A DNA stretch of 64,000 nucleotides from Mycolicibacterium aurum. GTDB taxonomy: Bacteria; Actinomycetota; Actinomycetes; Mycobacteriales; Mycobacteriaceae. Below are positions 26,216 to 33,900 of the stretch, one piece after another; position 1 is the stretch's first letter; each line of letters opens with the position of its first letter. The stretch is taken from the NCBI GenBank assembly GCA_900078775.1, contig LT549889.1, positions 4,464,001-4,528,000 on the forward strand. The letters run 5' to 3'. The notes beneath the pieces are model-generated. The model searched no databases and was not told the origin of the DNA. It saw only the letters and a list, made by a program, of their open reading frames with translations. The position numbers were made by a program, and so were the translations under genes.

Positions 26216-27208
26216 TCAGTCGGCCGCAGCCATGAACGCCAGCCTGCCCACCGTGCTGCCCGCGCCCAGCCGCGCCAAGCCGTCGGGGACATCGGCCAGT
26301 CCGAGGCGTTCGCCGATCAGCGGCCGCACCACGCCGAGGTCGGCCAGCCGTGTCAGCTCGTCGTGGCATTCACGAACCGGGCCGGAGTTCTGCGTGTTGT
26401 ACAGCCCCCAGTGCAGTCCGATGATCGAATAGTTCTTGACCAGTGCATGGTTGAGCCCTGGTGTCGGAATCGTGCCACCGGCGAAGCCGATGATCAGAAT
26501 GCGACCCTCGAACGCAATGCACTTGGTGGACTTCGTGTATGAATCCCCACCGACCGGGTCGAACACCACGTCGGCTCCGCGGCCACCGGTGACATCCTTG
26601 ACCACCTGGACGAAGTCCTGTTCGCGGCGGTCCACCACGACGTCGGCACCGAGTTCGGTGGCGTAGGCGGCCTTGTCCGCACCCCCGACAACACCGATCA
26701 CGGTGGCTCCGGCAGCTTTGCCGAGCTGGACGGCAGCGCTACCGACACCACCGGCCGCTGCGTGCACCAGCAGTGTCTCGCCCGCCAGCAATTGGGTGCG
26801 GCGGTGCAACGCGAACCAAGCGGTCTGATAGCCGACGGTGAGCACGGCGGCCTCGGCGTCGTCCAGCGATTGCGGCGCGAGGAAGACCGTCGAAGCCGGC
26901 ATGACCGCAGATTCGGCGAATCCGCCGTGCTCCGGCGTGGCCACGCCGATGACTCGGTCACCGATATCGAAGCCGGACACACCATCACCCAATGCCGTTA
27001 TCTCACCGCACAATTCCGAGCCGGGTGTGAAGGGCAGCGGTGGCTTCACCTGGTACTCACCGAGGCACAGCAGCACATCCGCGAAGTTCGCGGCGGCCGC
27101 ACGCACCCGGACCCGGACGTGCCCGGGTGCCGGTGTCAGCTCTTCCACGTCCCGCAGCCGCAGCACATCGCGGGGCTGACCCAGTTCTTCAACACGCCAA
27201 GCCTGCAT
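26216..27208 (-). CDS. NADPH:quinone oxidoreductase, MDR family
   Basis: A 330-residue zinc-independent MDR enzyme: GSELCGEITALG, VHAAAGGVGSAAVQLGKAAG (cofactor motif AAxGGVG) and VFDPVGGDSY. It reduces quinones or enoyl compounds with NADPH. Start ATG 27208 (MQAWRVEEL) is chosen; the frame extends to 27364 without family sequence. It heads the transcript running into the acyl-CoA dehydrogenase and pnt genes, whose product NADPH it could use. The 288-bp region upstream (27209-27496) holds no gene. Confidence 0.88.
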   Translation of the reverse strand: MQAWRVEELGQPRDVLRLRDVEELTPAPGHVRVRVRAAAANFADVLLCLGEYQVKPPLPFTPGSELCGEITALGDGVSGFDIGDRVIGVATPEHGGFAESAVMPASTVFLAPQSLDDAEAAVLTVGYQTAWFALHRRTQLLAGETLLVHAAAGGVGSAAVQLGKAAGATVIGVVGGADKAAYATELGADVVVDRREQDFVQVVKDVTGGRGADVVFDPVGGDSYTKSTKCIAFEGRILIIGFAGGTIPTPGLNHALVKNYSIIGLHWGLYNTQNSGPVRECHDELTRLADLGVVRPLIGERLGLADVPDGLARLGAGSTVGRLAFMAAAD

Positions 27209-27496
27209 AGTCCTCAGTCCCTTGCTCGAGATTTCATCGGTGCGGCATTCATCGGTTCGGTTCAGAATCGGTTCGATGTCGGCCTCATTCACGCCGCCAC
27301 TGCTCAGACCCGTTGCGCGAAGACCGATCAGCTGCGGTTCGCGGTAACGGGTAACTCGAACCATCTAATATGAAGTTGAGGCCAAGTTCAAGTCCGTGGC
27401 CGCACGAGATCCGGCGAATTCTGCCGAATCCGCCGTCCCCGAAGACACCTGCTGCCCCGCGACAATTGTTACGAGACAGCCGGTTTGGCTATCCGG

Positions 27497-28594
27497 TCAG
27501 CGATGCCGACCGATGAGTTCCAGGCTGCGACGCTCCATCAGGAGCGTGAGACGACCGAAGTCCGCGAAGGCCGGGTTGGTGGTCTGCCCGTGGTAGTAGC
27601 GGTAGTAGATCTGCTGACAGATCGCCGCGGTGCGGAACAGTCCGAATATCTCGTAGAAGGCCCATTCTCGGTCACTCAGGCCGATATTCGTGCGGTTGCA
27701 ATAGTAATCCACCACCTGCCGCCGGGACAGCATGCCTGCGACCTGCGTGGGCTGGCGGCGGAATTGGTGCAGATCCGGTTCATCGTCCGCTTCGATCCAG
27801 TACGCCAGTGCGCCACCGAGATCCATCAGCGGATGTCCGATGGTCGCCAACTCCCAGTCCAGCAGGCCGACCGGCGCGTGCGGATGCTCACGGCCGAACA
27901 CGAGGTTGTCGAATCGGAAGTCATTGTGAATCAGACAGGATCGCTCGTCGGGCGGCTCGTTCTCGTCGAGCCAGATCATCACCGCTTCGAAATCTCCGAC
28001 GTCGGGGGTCACGGCCTGCCGATAGCGTTTGGACCATCCGCGTAGCTGACGGTGGATGTAACCCTCACCCCGGGACAGCCAGCCCAACTCGGCCGCAGCG
28101 GGGTCCAGCTGGTGCAGATCGACCAGGACGTCCAGCGATCGGGTGCACAGAGTGGTGACCTCGTCGGCGGACAGCACCATTTCCGGTGGGAACTCCTGGC
28201 GCGGGATGTGCCCGTCGACCCGTTCCATCACGTAGAACGGCGTGCCGATCACCTCGACATCCTCGCAGAGCCCGACCGTCGTGGGCACGTACTCGAACAC
28301 CGGGCGCAACGCATGCTGGATGCGGTACTCGCGGGACATGTCGTGAGCGCCGGCCGACTTGTGCCCACCCGGCGGCCGACGCAGGATCAGGTCGCGGTCC
28401 GGGAAGCGCAGCAGGTAGGTGAGGTTCGAGGCACCGCCGGAGAACTGCCGCACCTCCGGACGTGCGGACACGACAAGGTCGCGGTCACCGAGCCAGGTGC
28501 ACAACCGGTCTACATCGAAGGCGTCCTCGGCACGCACCGCGGAGGCATCGGCGACGTCGGAGGTCTGCGCGGAACCCTGTGGACGACTAGACAT
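27497..28594 (-). CDS. APH-family kinase, LvaA/ACAD10-11 kinase-domain type
   Basis: A 365-residue aminoglycoside-phosphotransferase-fold kinase. FSGGASNLTYLL (glycine loop), LILRRPPGGHKSAGAHDMSR (ATP Lys and subfamily motif), catalytic IHNDFRFDN (usual HGD is HND here) and LDWELATIGHP are present. The closest known functional group is the kinase half of ACAD10/ACAD11 and bacterial LvaA, which phosphorylates the 4-hydroxy group of hydroxyacyl-CoAs. It overlaps the upstream acyl-CoA dehydrogenase gene by 8 nt, an arrangement that mirrors the fused eukaryotic proteins. Confidence 0.85.
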   Translation of the reverse strand: MSSRPQGSAQTSDVADASAVRAEDAFDVDRLCTWLGDRDLVVSARPEVRQFSGGASNLTYLLRFPDRDLILRRPPGGHKSAGAHDMSREYRIQHALRPVFEYVPTTVGLCEDVEVIGTPFYVMERVDGHIPRQEFPPEMVLSADEVTTLCTRSLDVLVDLHQLDPAAAELGWLSRGEGYIHRQLRGWSKRYRQAVTPDVGDFEAVMIWLDENEPPDERSCLIHNDFRFDNLVFGREHPHAPVGLLDWELATIGHPLMDLGGALAYWIEADDEPDLHQFRRQPTQVAGMLSRRQVVDYYCNRTNIGLSDREWAFYEIFGLFRTAAICQQIYYRYYHGQTTNPAFADFGRLTLLMERRSLELIGRHR

Positions 28595-29837
28595 ACTTGG
28601 CCAACTCCAGTCGGCTGATCACACCGAGATGCACCTCATCGGGCCCGTCCGCGAGCCGCAGTTCACGAGCCAGGGTCCAGGCCCCCGCGAGTGGGAAGTC
28701 GTCCGACAAGCCACCACCGCCGTGTATCTGCATGGCGAAGTCCACGACCTCCTGCACCACACCCGGTACGTGGGCCTTGATCTGGCTGACTTCACCGAGC
28801 GAGCCACCGGGTCCGACGGTGTCCAGTTTCCAGGCGGCATTCAGCACCAGTAGACGTGCGGTGTCAATGGCGATGCGGGCCCGGGCAATTCGCTCCTTGT
28901 TGCCACCGAGTTCCACCAGTGGCTTACCAAAGCCCTGGCGGTCGCCGCCACGACGGCAGGCCAGTTCCAGCGCCATCTCGGCCAATCCGATCAGCCGCAT
29001 GCAGTGGTGCACCCGGCCCGGACCCAGCCGGCCCTGGGCAATCTCGAATGCCCGCCCCGGACCGAGCAGGACGTTGGTGGCGGGAACCCGCACATCAGTG
29101 AAGGACACCTCGCCGTGGCCGAAGGGCTCGTCGAACCGGCCCATTGCCGGCAGCATTCTTTCGACCGACACCCCCGGGGTGTTGCGCGGTACCAGCACCA
29201 TCGTGTGCCGGGACCGCCTGGGCGCCTGCGGGTCCGAGACACCCATGAAGATCAGCAGCTCGCAGCGTGGGTGCCCGAGTCCCGTCGTCCACCACTTGCG
29301 CCCGTTGATCACGATCTCGTCGCCATCGGGGATGGCGGTGGCGGCCATGTTGGTGGCGTCCGAGGAGGCCACGCCCGGTTCTGTCATGGCGAACGCCGAT
29401 TGGATGGAGCCGGCCAGCAGTGGTTCGAGCCACCGTTCACGCTGCTCGGCCGTCCCGTAACGGAGTAGCACCTCCATGTTCCCGGAATCCGGCGCATTGC
29501 AATTGAATACATACGGAGCCAGTTCCGAACGTCCGGTCTCCTCGGCGATCGGTGCGTAGTCCACGTTGCTCAGCCCCAGGCCGCCACTGGTACCGAACCT
29601 GGCAGCGTAGTCACCGGCATGTTCCGCCGGCAGGAAGAGATTCCACAGGCCCGCCACACGAGCCTTGGCCCGCAATTCGTCCAGCAGCGGAAGCGGCTGC
29701 CACGGGTTTCCTCCGCCGGTACGCAGCGCCGCCACGTCAGCGTGATACCGCTCCTCGACCGGGGCGATCTCAGCTGCGATGAAGGTCCGTACGCGATCGA
29801 GTAGTTCCGCGGCGCGAGTGGACGGTTCGGAGTTCAT
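28587..29837 (-). CDS. Acyl-CoA dehydrogenase, ACAD10/11 (LvaC) type
   Basis: A 416-residue acyl-CoA dehydrogenase of the ACAD10/11 subfamily, recognised by NCNAPDSGNMEVLLRYG, FAMTEPGVASSDATN, NGRKWWTTGLGHPRCE, EIAQGRLGPGRVHHCMR and IHGGGGLSDDFPLA. In characterised relatives this enzyme acts with the APH-like kinase on 4-hydroxyacyl-CoAs: the phosphorylated 4-hydroxyacyl-CoA loses phosphate and is rearranged to a 3-hydroxyacyl-CoA. ATG 29837 is used because the frame further upstream reaches into the operator region. It is divergent from a TetR gene with an operator between. Confidence 0.9.
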   Translation of the reverse strand: MNSEPSTRAAELLDRVRTFIAAEIAPVEERYHADVAALRTGGGNPWQPLPLLDELRAKARVAGLWNLFLPAEHAGDYAARFGTSGGLGLSNVDYAPIAEETGRSELAPYVFNCNAPDSGNMEVLLRYGTAEQRERWLEPLLAGSIQSAFAMTEPGVASSDATNMAATAIPDGDEIVINGRKWWTTGLGHPRCELLIFMGVSDPQAPRRSRHTMVLVPRNTPGVSVERMLPAMGRFDEPFGHGEVSFTDVRVPATNVLLGPGRAFEIAQGRLGPGRVHHCMRLIGLAEMALELACRRGGDRQGFGKPLVELGGNKERIARARIAIDTARLLVLNAAWKLDTVGPGGSLGEVSQIKAHVPGVVQEVVDFAMQIHGGGGLSDDFPLAGAWTLARELRLADGPDEVHLGVISRLELAKYV

Positions 29838-29859
29838 GCGCTTGACCATACCCGCATTG

Positions 29860-29874
29860 TTGAGCAATGCTCAA
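29860..29874. promoter_or_regulatory. TetR operator between ACAD and TetR genes
   Basis: TTGAGCA and TGCTCAA surround a single A, a perfect 7-1-7 palindrome. It lies 23 bp from the ACAD start and 4 bp from the TetR start, so one bound dimer could control both. Assignment to the adjacent TetR is inferred. Confidence 0.6.
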
Positions 29875-29877
29875 TAG

Positions 29878-30504
29878 ATGACCGGTAAACGGGGATCCAG
29901 CAGCGGGCCGCGTCCCGCTTTGCGGCTCAAATTCGGTGATCGGCGAGATCAGCTGTTGGCCATCGGATTAGGCATTCTGGTGAAAGAGCCGATCCACACC
30001 CTGTCGCTGGACGAGGTGGCCAGGAAGGCGGAAATTTCCCGCAGCCTGCTGTTTCACTACTTCCCCACCAAGAGCGACTACTTCGACGCGGTGCTCGACG
30101 TCGCGGCCCAACGCGTGCTCGACAACACCGCCCCACCGGCCGACGCCGATCCGGAGGCGGCCTTGCGCCACATCGTGGTCGCACTGTTCGAGCAGATCGA
30201 TCGGCGCCGTGAGTTCTACCTGGCGTTCATCTTCGGACAGGGCGCGCTCACCCTGGGCGGCGACCGGGTCGCGACCCTGCGCGCCGACCTCGGCAGACGG
30301 GTGGTGGATGCCCTGGAACTGGGCGAGCGCCCCGGGGCCGTGACCATCGTGCACGCGTGGGTCGCCTATGTGGAGGACCTCGCACTGCAGTGGACCAGCG
30401 TTCCGGACCGCGAGCGGTCCGACACCCTCAGCGAACGAGCCGACCACTGTGTTGCCGCGCTGCACAGCTTGATCGCCCTGCTGCCCGCGGAAACCGAGCG
30501 CTGA
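29878..30504 (+). CDS. TetR-family regulator of the kinase/ACAD pair
   Basis: A 208-residue TetR protein: DQLLAIGLGILVKEPIHTLS, then VARKAEISRSLLFHYFPTKSD (HTH with FHYF instead of YYYF). The C-terminal domain is helical and ligand-binding. ATG 29878 follows the palindrome directly, suggesting a leaderless or very short leader transcript. It is divergent from the ACAD/kinase operon, the usual layout for a local repressor. It ends exactly where the convergent esterase gene ends. Confidence 0.88.
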   Translation: MTGKRGSSSGPRPALRLKFGDRRDQLLAIGLGILVKEPIHTLSLDEVARKAEISRSLLFHYFPTKSDYFDAVLDVAAQRVLDNTAPPADADPEAALRHIVVALFEQIDRRREFYLAFIFGQGALTLGGDRVATLRADLGRRVVDALELGERPGAVTIVHAWVAYVEDLALQWTSVPDRERSDTLSERADHCVAALHSLIALLPAETER

Positions 30505-31629
30505 TCAACGCGCTCCGCGTATCCGTTGGAGTCCGTGGATGAAGTCACGGATGCTCGTGACGGTGCCCTCGTAGACCTCCGGCAGCTGGGTGGGAAAGAT
30601 GACGTCCCCGGCGTGGCAGATACCCCCGACGGTGCGTGTACCGGTGAGCACACCGGCCTCGACGAGCTTGCCCAGATAGGCCAAACCTTCGTCGCGCACC
30701 GGGTCCAGCTCGTTCACCGAGATGAAATGCGGCGGCAGACCGCGCAGTTGCTCGGTCGTGGCATGGTAGGGCCAGCACAACGGGTCGCTCGCATGCCTCG
30801 CGGTGGGGTCGTACACGGTGGCCATCACGGACATCAGGGAACATGAGAGCAGGTAGCCGTCGTTCTCGATCAGCGACGGCAGTTCGGTGGCACGCTGCGC
30901 CTCAGGATTGCCGTACAGCCCCGATATGTAGGGCACCATCGCGTACACACCGTCGATCGCGTCCAGGTAGCCGTCCCGCTTGGCCTTCAGCGTGGTCGCC
31001 AGCGCGAGGTTCGCCCCACCGGATTCGCCCGCAAGAGTGAGTGTGGAAATACCGAGCTCGGCGCGGTTGTGGTCAACCCACTGCAGGGCCGCGCCACAGT
31101 CATCGAGCCCGGCGGGGAACGGATGGGGCCCCAGAACGCCTGCGCCGTTGCGGTATTCGATGCCGATCACCACCGACCCGGTACTGGCGATCGCGTTGCG
31201 GAACCGCACGTATTCCGGCCCGGTCGCAGACAGGAACACCATGCCACCGCCATGGATGTGCAACACCCCCGGCAGCGGTTCGGTCGTCGGCATCGCGGCG
31301 GGCCGACTGATGAACAGGATGATCTCGTTACCGTCGACTCCGGTGATCGTCACCGTCGACTCGGTGACTCCTTCGATGTCGGGCGCGCCGTCCAGCAGCG
31401 CGGCGAATACCGAGCCGAAGGCCCCCTCCAGCCCGCCGAGGAAGTCCAGCTGCGCCTGCCGAGGCGCAGCAGGGTCCAGCGGAGGCGGTGGCGCCGCCCG
31501 GTCGAGTTGAAAAGGGGCCAGCGCGGCGACCATGCGGGGATCGCTACGCGGATCGCTGTGCAGATCCATTGATGGGTCGCCCAAGCGTCCCGGCAGGCCA
31601 TCCGCAGCTGCTTGCGGCGTCGGTGTCAT
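30505..31629 (-). CDS. HSL-family alpha/beta hydrolase (esterase/lipase)
   Basis: A 374-residue hormone-sensitive-lipase-family esterase. HIHGGGMVF is the oxyanion-hole HGGG motif, LAGESGGANLAL carries the nucleophile Ser (GESGG), NELDPVRDEG the Asp and GGICHAGD the His. No signal peptide is present. ATG 31629 (MTPTPQAAA) is chosen; the frame runs upstream to 31689 without family sequence. It lies 75 bp after the second molybdopterin gene on the same strand and is probably the last gene of the operon starting at 38329, where it could hydrolyse an ester intermediate. Confidence 0.87.
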   Translation of the reverse strand: MTPTPQAAADGLPGRLGDPSMDLHSDPRSDPRMVAALAPFQLDRAAPPPPLDPAAPRQAQLDFLGGLEGAFGSVFAALLDGAPDIEGVTESTVTITGVDGNEIILFISRPAAMPTTEPLPGVLHIHGGGMVFLSATGPEYVRFRNAIASTGSVVIGIEYRNGAGVLGPHPFPAGLDDCGAALQWVDHNRAELGISTLTLAGESGGANLALATTLKAKRDGYLDAIDGVYAMVPYISGLYGNPEAQRATELPSLIENDGYLLSCSLMSVMATVYDPTARHASDPLCWPYHATTEQLRGLPPHFISVNELDPVRDEGLAYLGKLVEAGVLTGTRTVGGICHAGDVIFPTQLPEVYEGTVTSIRDFIHGLQRIRGAR

Positions 31630-31704
31630 CGAGTTCCTTCTCCGGTGGTGGGCGCCGGCAGTTCGTTCGGCGCAGGGTGATTCGGGCATGCTCTGCTGTC
31701 TGGA

Positions 31705-33900
31705 TCACAACGGAATCGGGCCGATCCGCTCGACGGCGACGAAAGTCGAATTCATGGCTGGACTCTGGGACAGCGGGTCCAGGTTGTCGTCGGGGATCAG
31801 GAGATTGCGGTTGGTCCCGTGGGACTCGGGTGCGCCGCCGTTCACCGGGTCGAAGATCCGCGATCCCCAACCGTGTTTCATGACCACCACACCGGGCCGC
31901 GGCGCGTCGCTGATCTGCACGGTCGTCTCCAGCGATCCCACCGTCGAACGGACCCGGACCCGGTCACCGTCGGTGACCCCGATCTCGGCGGCGTCCTTCG
32001 GGTGGATCTCCACATCGTTCCCGCGGCCCTTCTTGTGCAGGCTCGGCCCCTCATTCAGCCAGGAGTTCATCGAGTGCCTGCTGCGCTTGTTGGAGAGCTG
32101 GTACGGATAACCCGCCGGGGCCTGCGGGTGAGCTGAGCCCAACAGGCGCCGGCACTCGCGTACGAACTGCGGTGGCGCGGCATGGATCTTCTTGTCCGGT
32201 GTGAGCAGGTTGTTCTTCAGGTGCCCGAACTCCCGTTCCCCGAACACCCAGCCGTGCGGGTGATCGAGGATGTCCTTGTAGGTGATTCGTCCGCCGATCC
32301 GGACCAGGAGCCGGTCGAGCCAGGACGGGTGGAACGCCAGCCCGGGCCGGTTGAGGATGCGGGCAAGGGTTCTGGTCGTCTTGATGAATGTGTTGACACC
32401 GCGCACCCCGAACAACGGCCGGCCCATGGCGAGCGTGAGATCGGTGAAGAACTCCCACTCGTTGCGGACCCCGGGCGGGGCGTCCACGGCCCGCCGACCG
32501 TAGTGGACGTAGGGCTCGTCGCGGAACTGATTGGTCAGGATTGAGAGGTCGTTGCGTTCGAGCCAGTGGGTGCCCGGGATGAGCCAGTCCGCATGGCGGT
32601 GGCTCTCCCGTTGCACCAGGTCGACGGCGACGAGGAGTTCCAGATCCGCCAACGCCCGGTCGAGCTTGTCGCCGTCGGGGCCGGAGACGACCGGATTTCC
32701 CGAGTTGATCACCATCGCGCGGATACGGCCCTCGCCCGGGGTGAGGATCTCGTCGGCCAGTTCGGCGACGGTGTGCGCACCGGCCACCATGGGCCGGCCG
32801 GCGACCCGGCTGATGTGTGTGGATTCCGGGAACATTCGCTGCGCGAGTGCGGCGGTGTTGGAGAAGCCGCGTTGGTAGAACTGGCCGCCGGGCCGGTCTG
32901 CCCGCCCGGTCACATGCACCAACAACCGGCCCAGCCACTCCCCGATCGTGCCGGTGACGTGGTGTGACACACCGGTTCGGGTGACCAGTTGCGCGGTGCG
33001 CGCGGTGGCGTACCGGCGGGCCAGATCCTGGATGTTCGACACCGGGATGTCACAGCGCGCAGCCAGATCCGCCAGATCCGCCTCGGCCACGAGATGGCGG
33101 ACATCGCCCATCCCGTGCAGCTCTGCGCAGTCCGCAGCGTGTTCCAGGCCCTCGTCGAGGATCACCTTGAGCATCCCGAGCAGCAGTGCCCAGTCCTGGC
33201 CCGGACGGATCGCCAGATGCTCGGATGCCGCGGCGGCGGATTCGGTCCGGATCGGGTCGACCACGACGATGGTGGCGCCCTGTTTCTGGCGGTCCAGCAT
33301 CCGCCGCCACCCACCCGGGACAACCTCGATCCACATGGCCACGCTCACAGCGGGATTGCTGCCGACCACGACGAAGAAATCGCAGTCATCGACATCGGAC
33401 ACCAGCAGCAGCCACGAGGACCCGTACATGGCCTCGGAGACGACATGCAGGTTGTTCTCGTCCACCGAACCCACGTGATAGCGCTGGCCCGTCCCGATCG
33501 CGTCCATGAATGCGTTGTTGAACGGAACGTTCGGGGAGTTGAACGCGGCCGGGTTACCCATGTAGCAACCCACGGCGTCGGAGCCGTCGCGGTCGATGAT
33601 CGTGTTCAGTCGGCTGGAGATGTCGCGGATCGCCTCCTCCCACGTCGCCTCCACGTACCCCGAACCGACGCGGCGCATCGGCGTGGTGATCCGGCGAGGA
33701 TGCGAGATCACCTCCGCCGCAGTGCGTCCCTTCGCGCAGAAGTCATGCCAGGTGTGCGGGTTCTCCTTGTCCGGGGCGATCTTCGCCACCTTGCCGAGGC
33801 CGTCGACGGTCACCGTCACCCCGCATCCGGCATTGCAGTACCCGCAGTGCGTGTGGACCGTCTTCGCTCCCTTGTCGGGCAGGACGCCGTGGTCACTCAT
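31705..33900 (-). CDS. Molybdopterin oxidoreductase, tandem copy B
   Basis: A 731-residue DMSO-reductase-superfamily protein, without a Tat signal. The N-terminal [4Fe-4S] site is HTHCGYCNAGCGVTV followed by FCAKG. Domains for bis-MGD binding follow (VVVGSNPAVSVAMWIEV, VVVDPIRTESAA, DWLIPGTHWLER) and a C-terminal dinucleotide-binding barrel (DVEIHPKDAAEIGVTDGDRV). In the segment where the Mo ligand usually lies the sequence is SVDENNLHV, with Val where Cys, Sec or Ser is expected. It overlaps copy A by 4 nt. Reaction unknown; the copies may form a heterodimer or have different substrates. Confidence 0.85.
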   Translation of the reverse strand: MSDHGVLPDKGAKTVHTHCGYCNAGCGVTVTVDGLGKVAKIAPDKENPHTWHDFCAKGRTAAEVISHPRRITTPMRRVGSGYVEATWEEAIRDISSRLNTIIDRDGSDAVGCYMGNPAAFNSPNVPFNNAFMDAIGTGQRYHVGSVDENNLHVVSEAMYGSSWLLLVSDVDDCDFFVVVGSNPAVSVAMWIEVVPGGWRRMLDRQKQGATIVVVDPIRTESAAAASEHLAIRPGQDWALLLGMLKVILDEGLEHAADCAELHGMGDVRHLVAEADLADLAARCDIPVSNIQDLARRYATARTAQLVTRTGVSHHVTGTIGEWLGRLLVHVTGRADRPGGQFYQRGFSNTAALAQRMFPESTHISRVAGRPMVAGAHTVAELADEILTPGEGRIRAMVINSGNPVVSGPDGDKLDRALADLELLVAVDLVQRESHRHADWLIPGTHWLERNDLSILTNQFRDEPYVHYGRRAVDAPPGVRNEWEFFTDLTLAMGRPLFGVRGVNTFIKTTRTLARILNRPGLAFHPSWLDRLLVRIGGRITYKDILDHPHGWVFGEREFGHLKNNLLTPDKKIHAAPPQFVRECRRLLGSAHPQAPAGYPYQLSNKRSRHSMNSWLNEGPSLHKKGRGNDVEIHPKDAAEIGVTDGDRVRVRSTVGSLETTVQISDAPRPGVVVMKHGWGSRIFDPVNGGAPESHGTNRNLLIPDDNLDPLSQSPAMNSTFVAVERIGPIPL

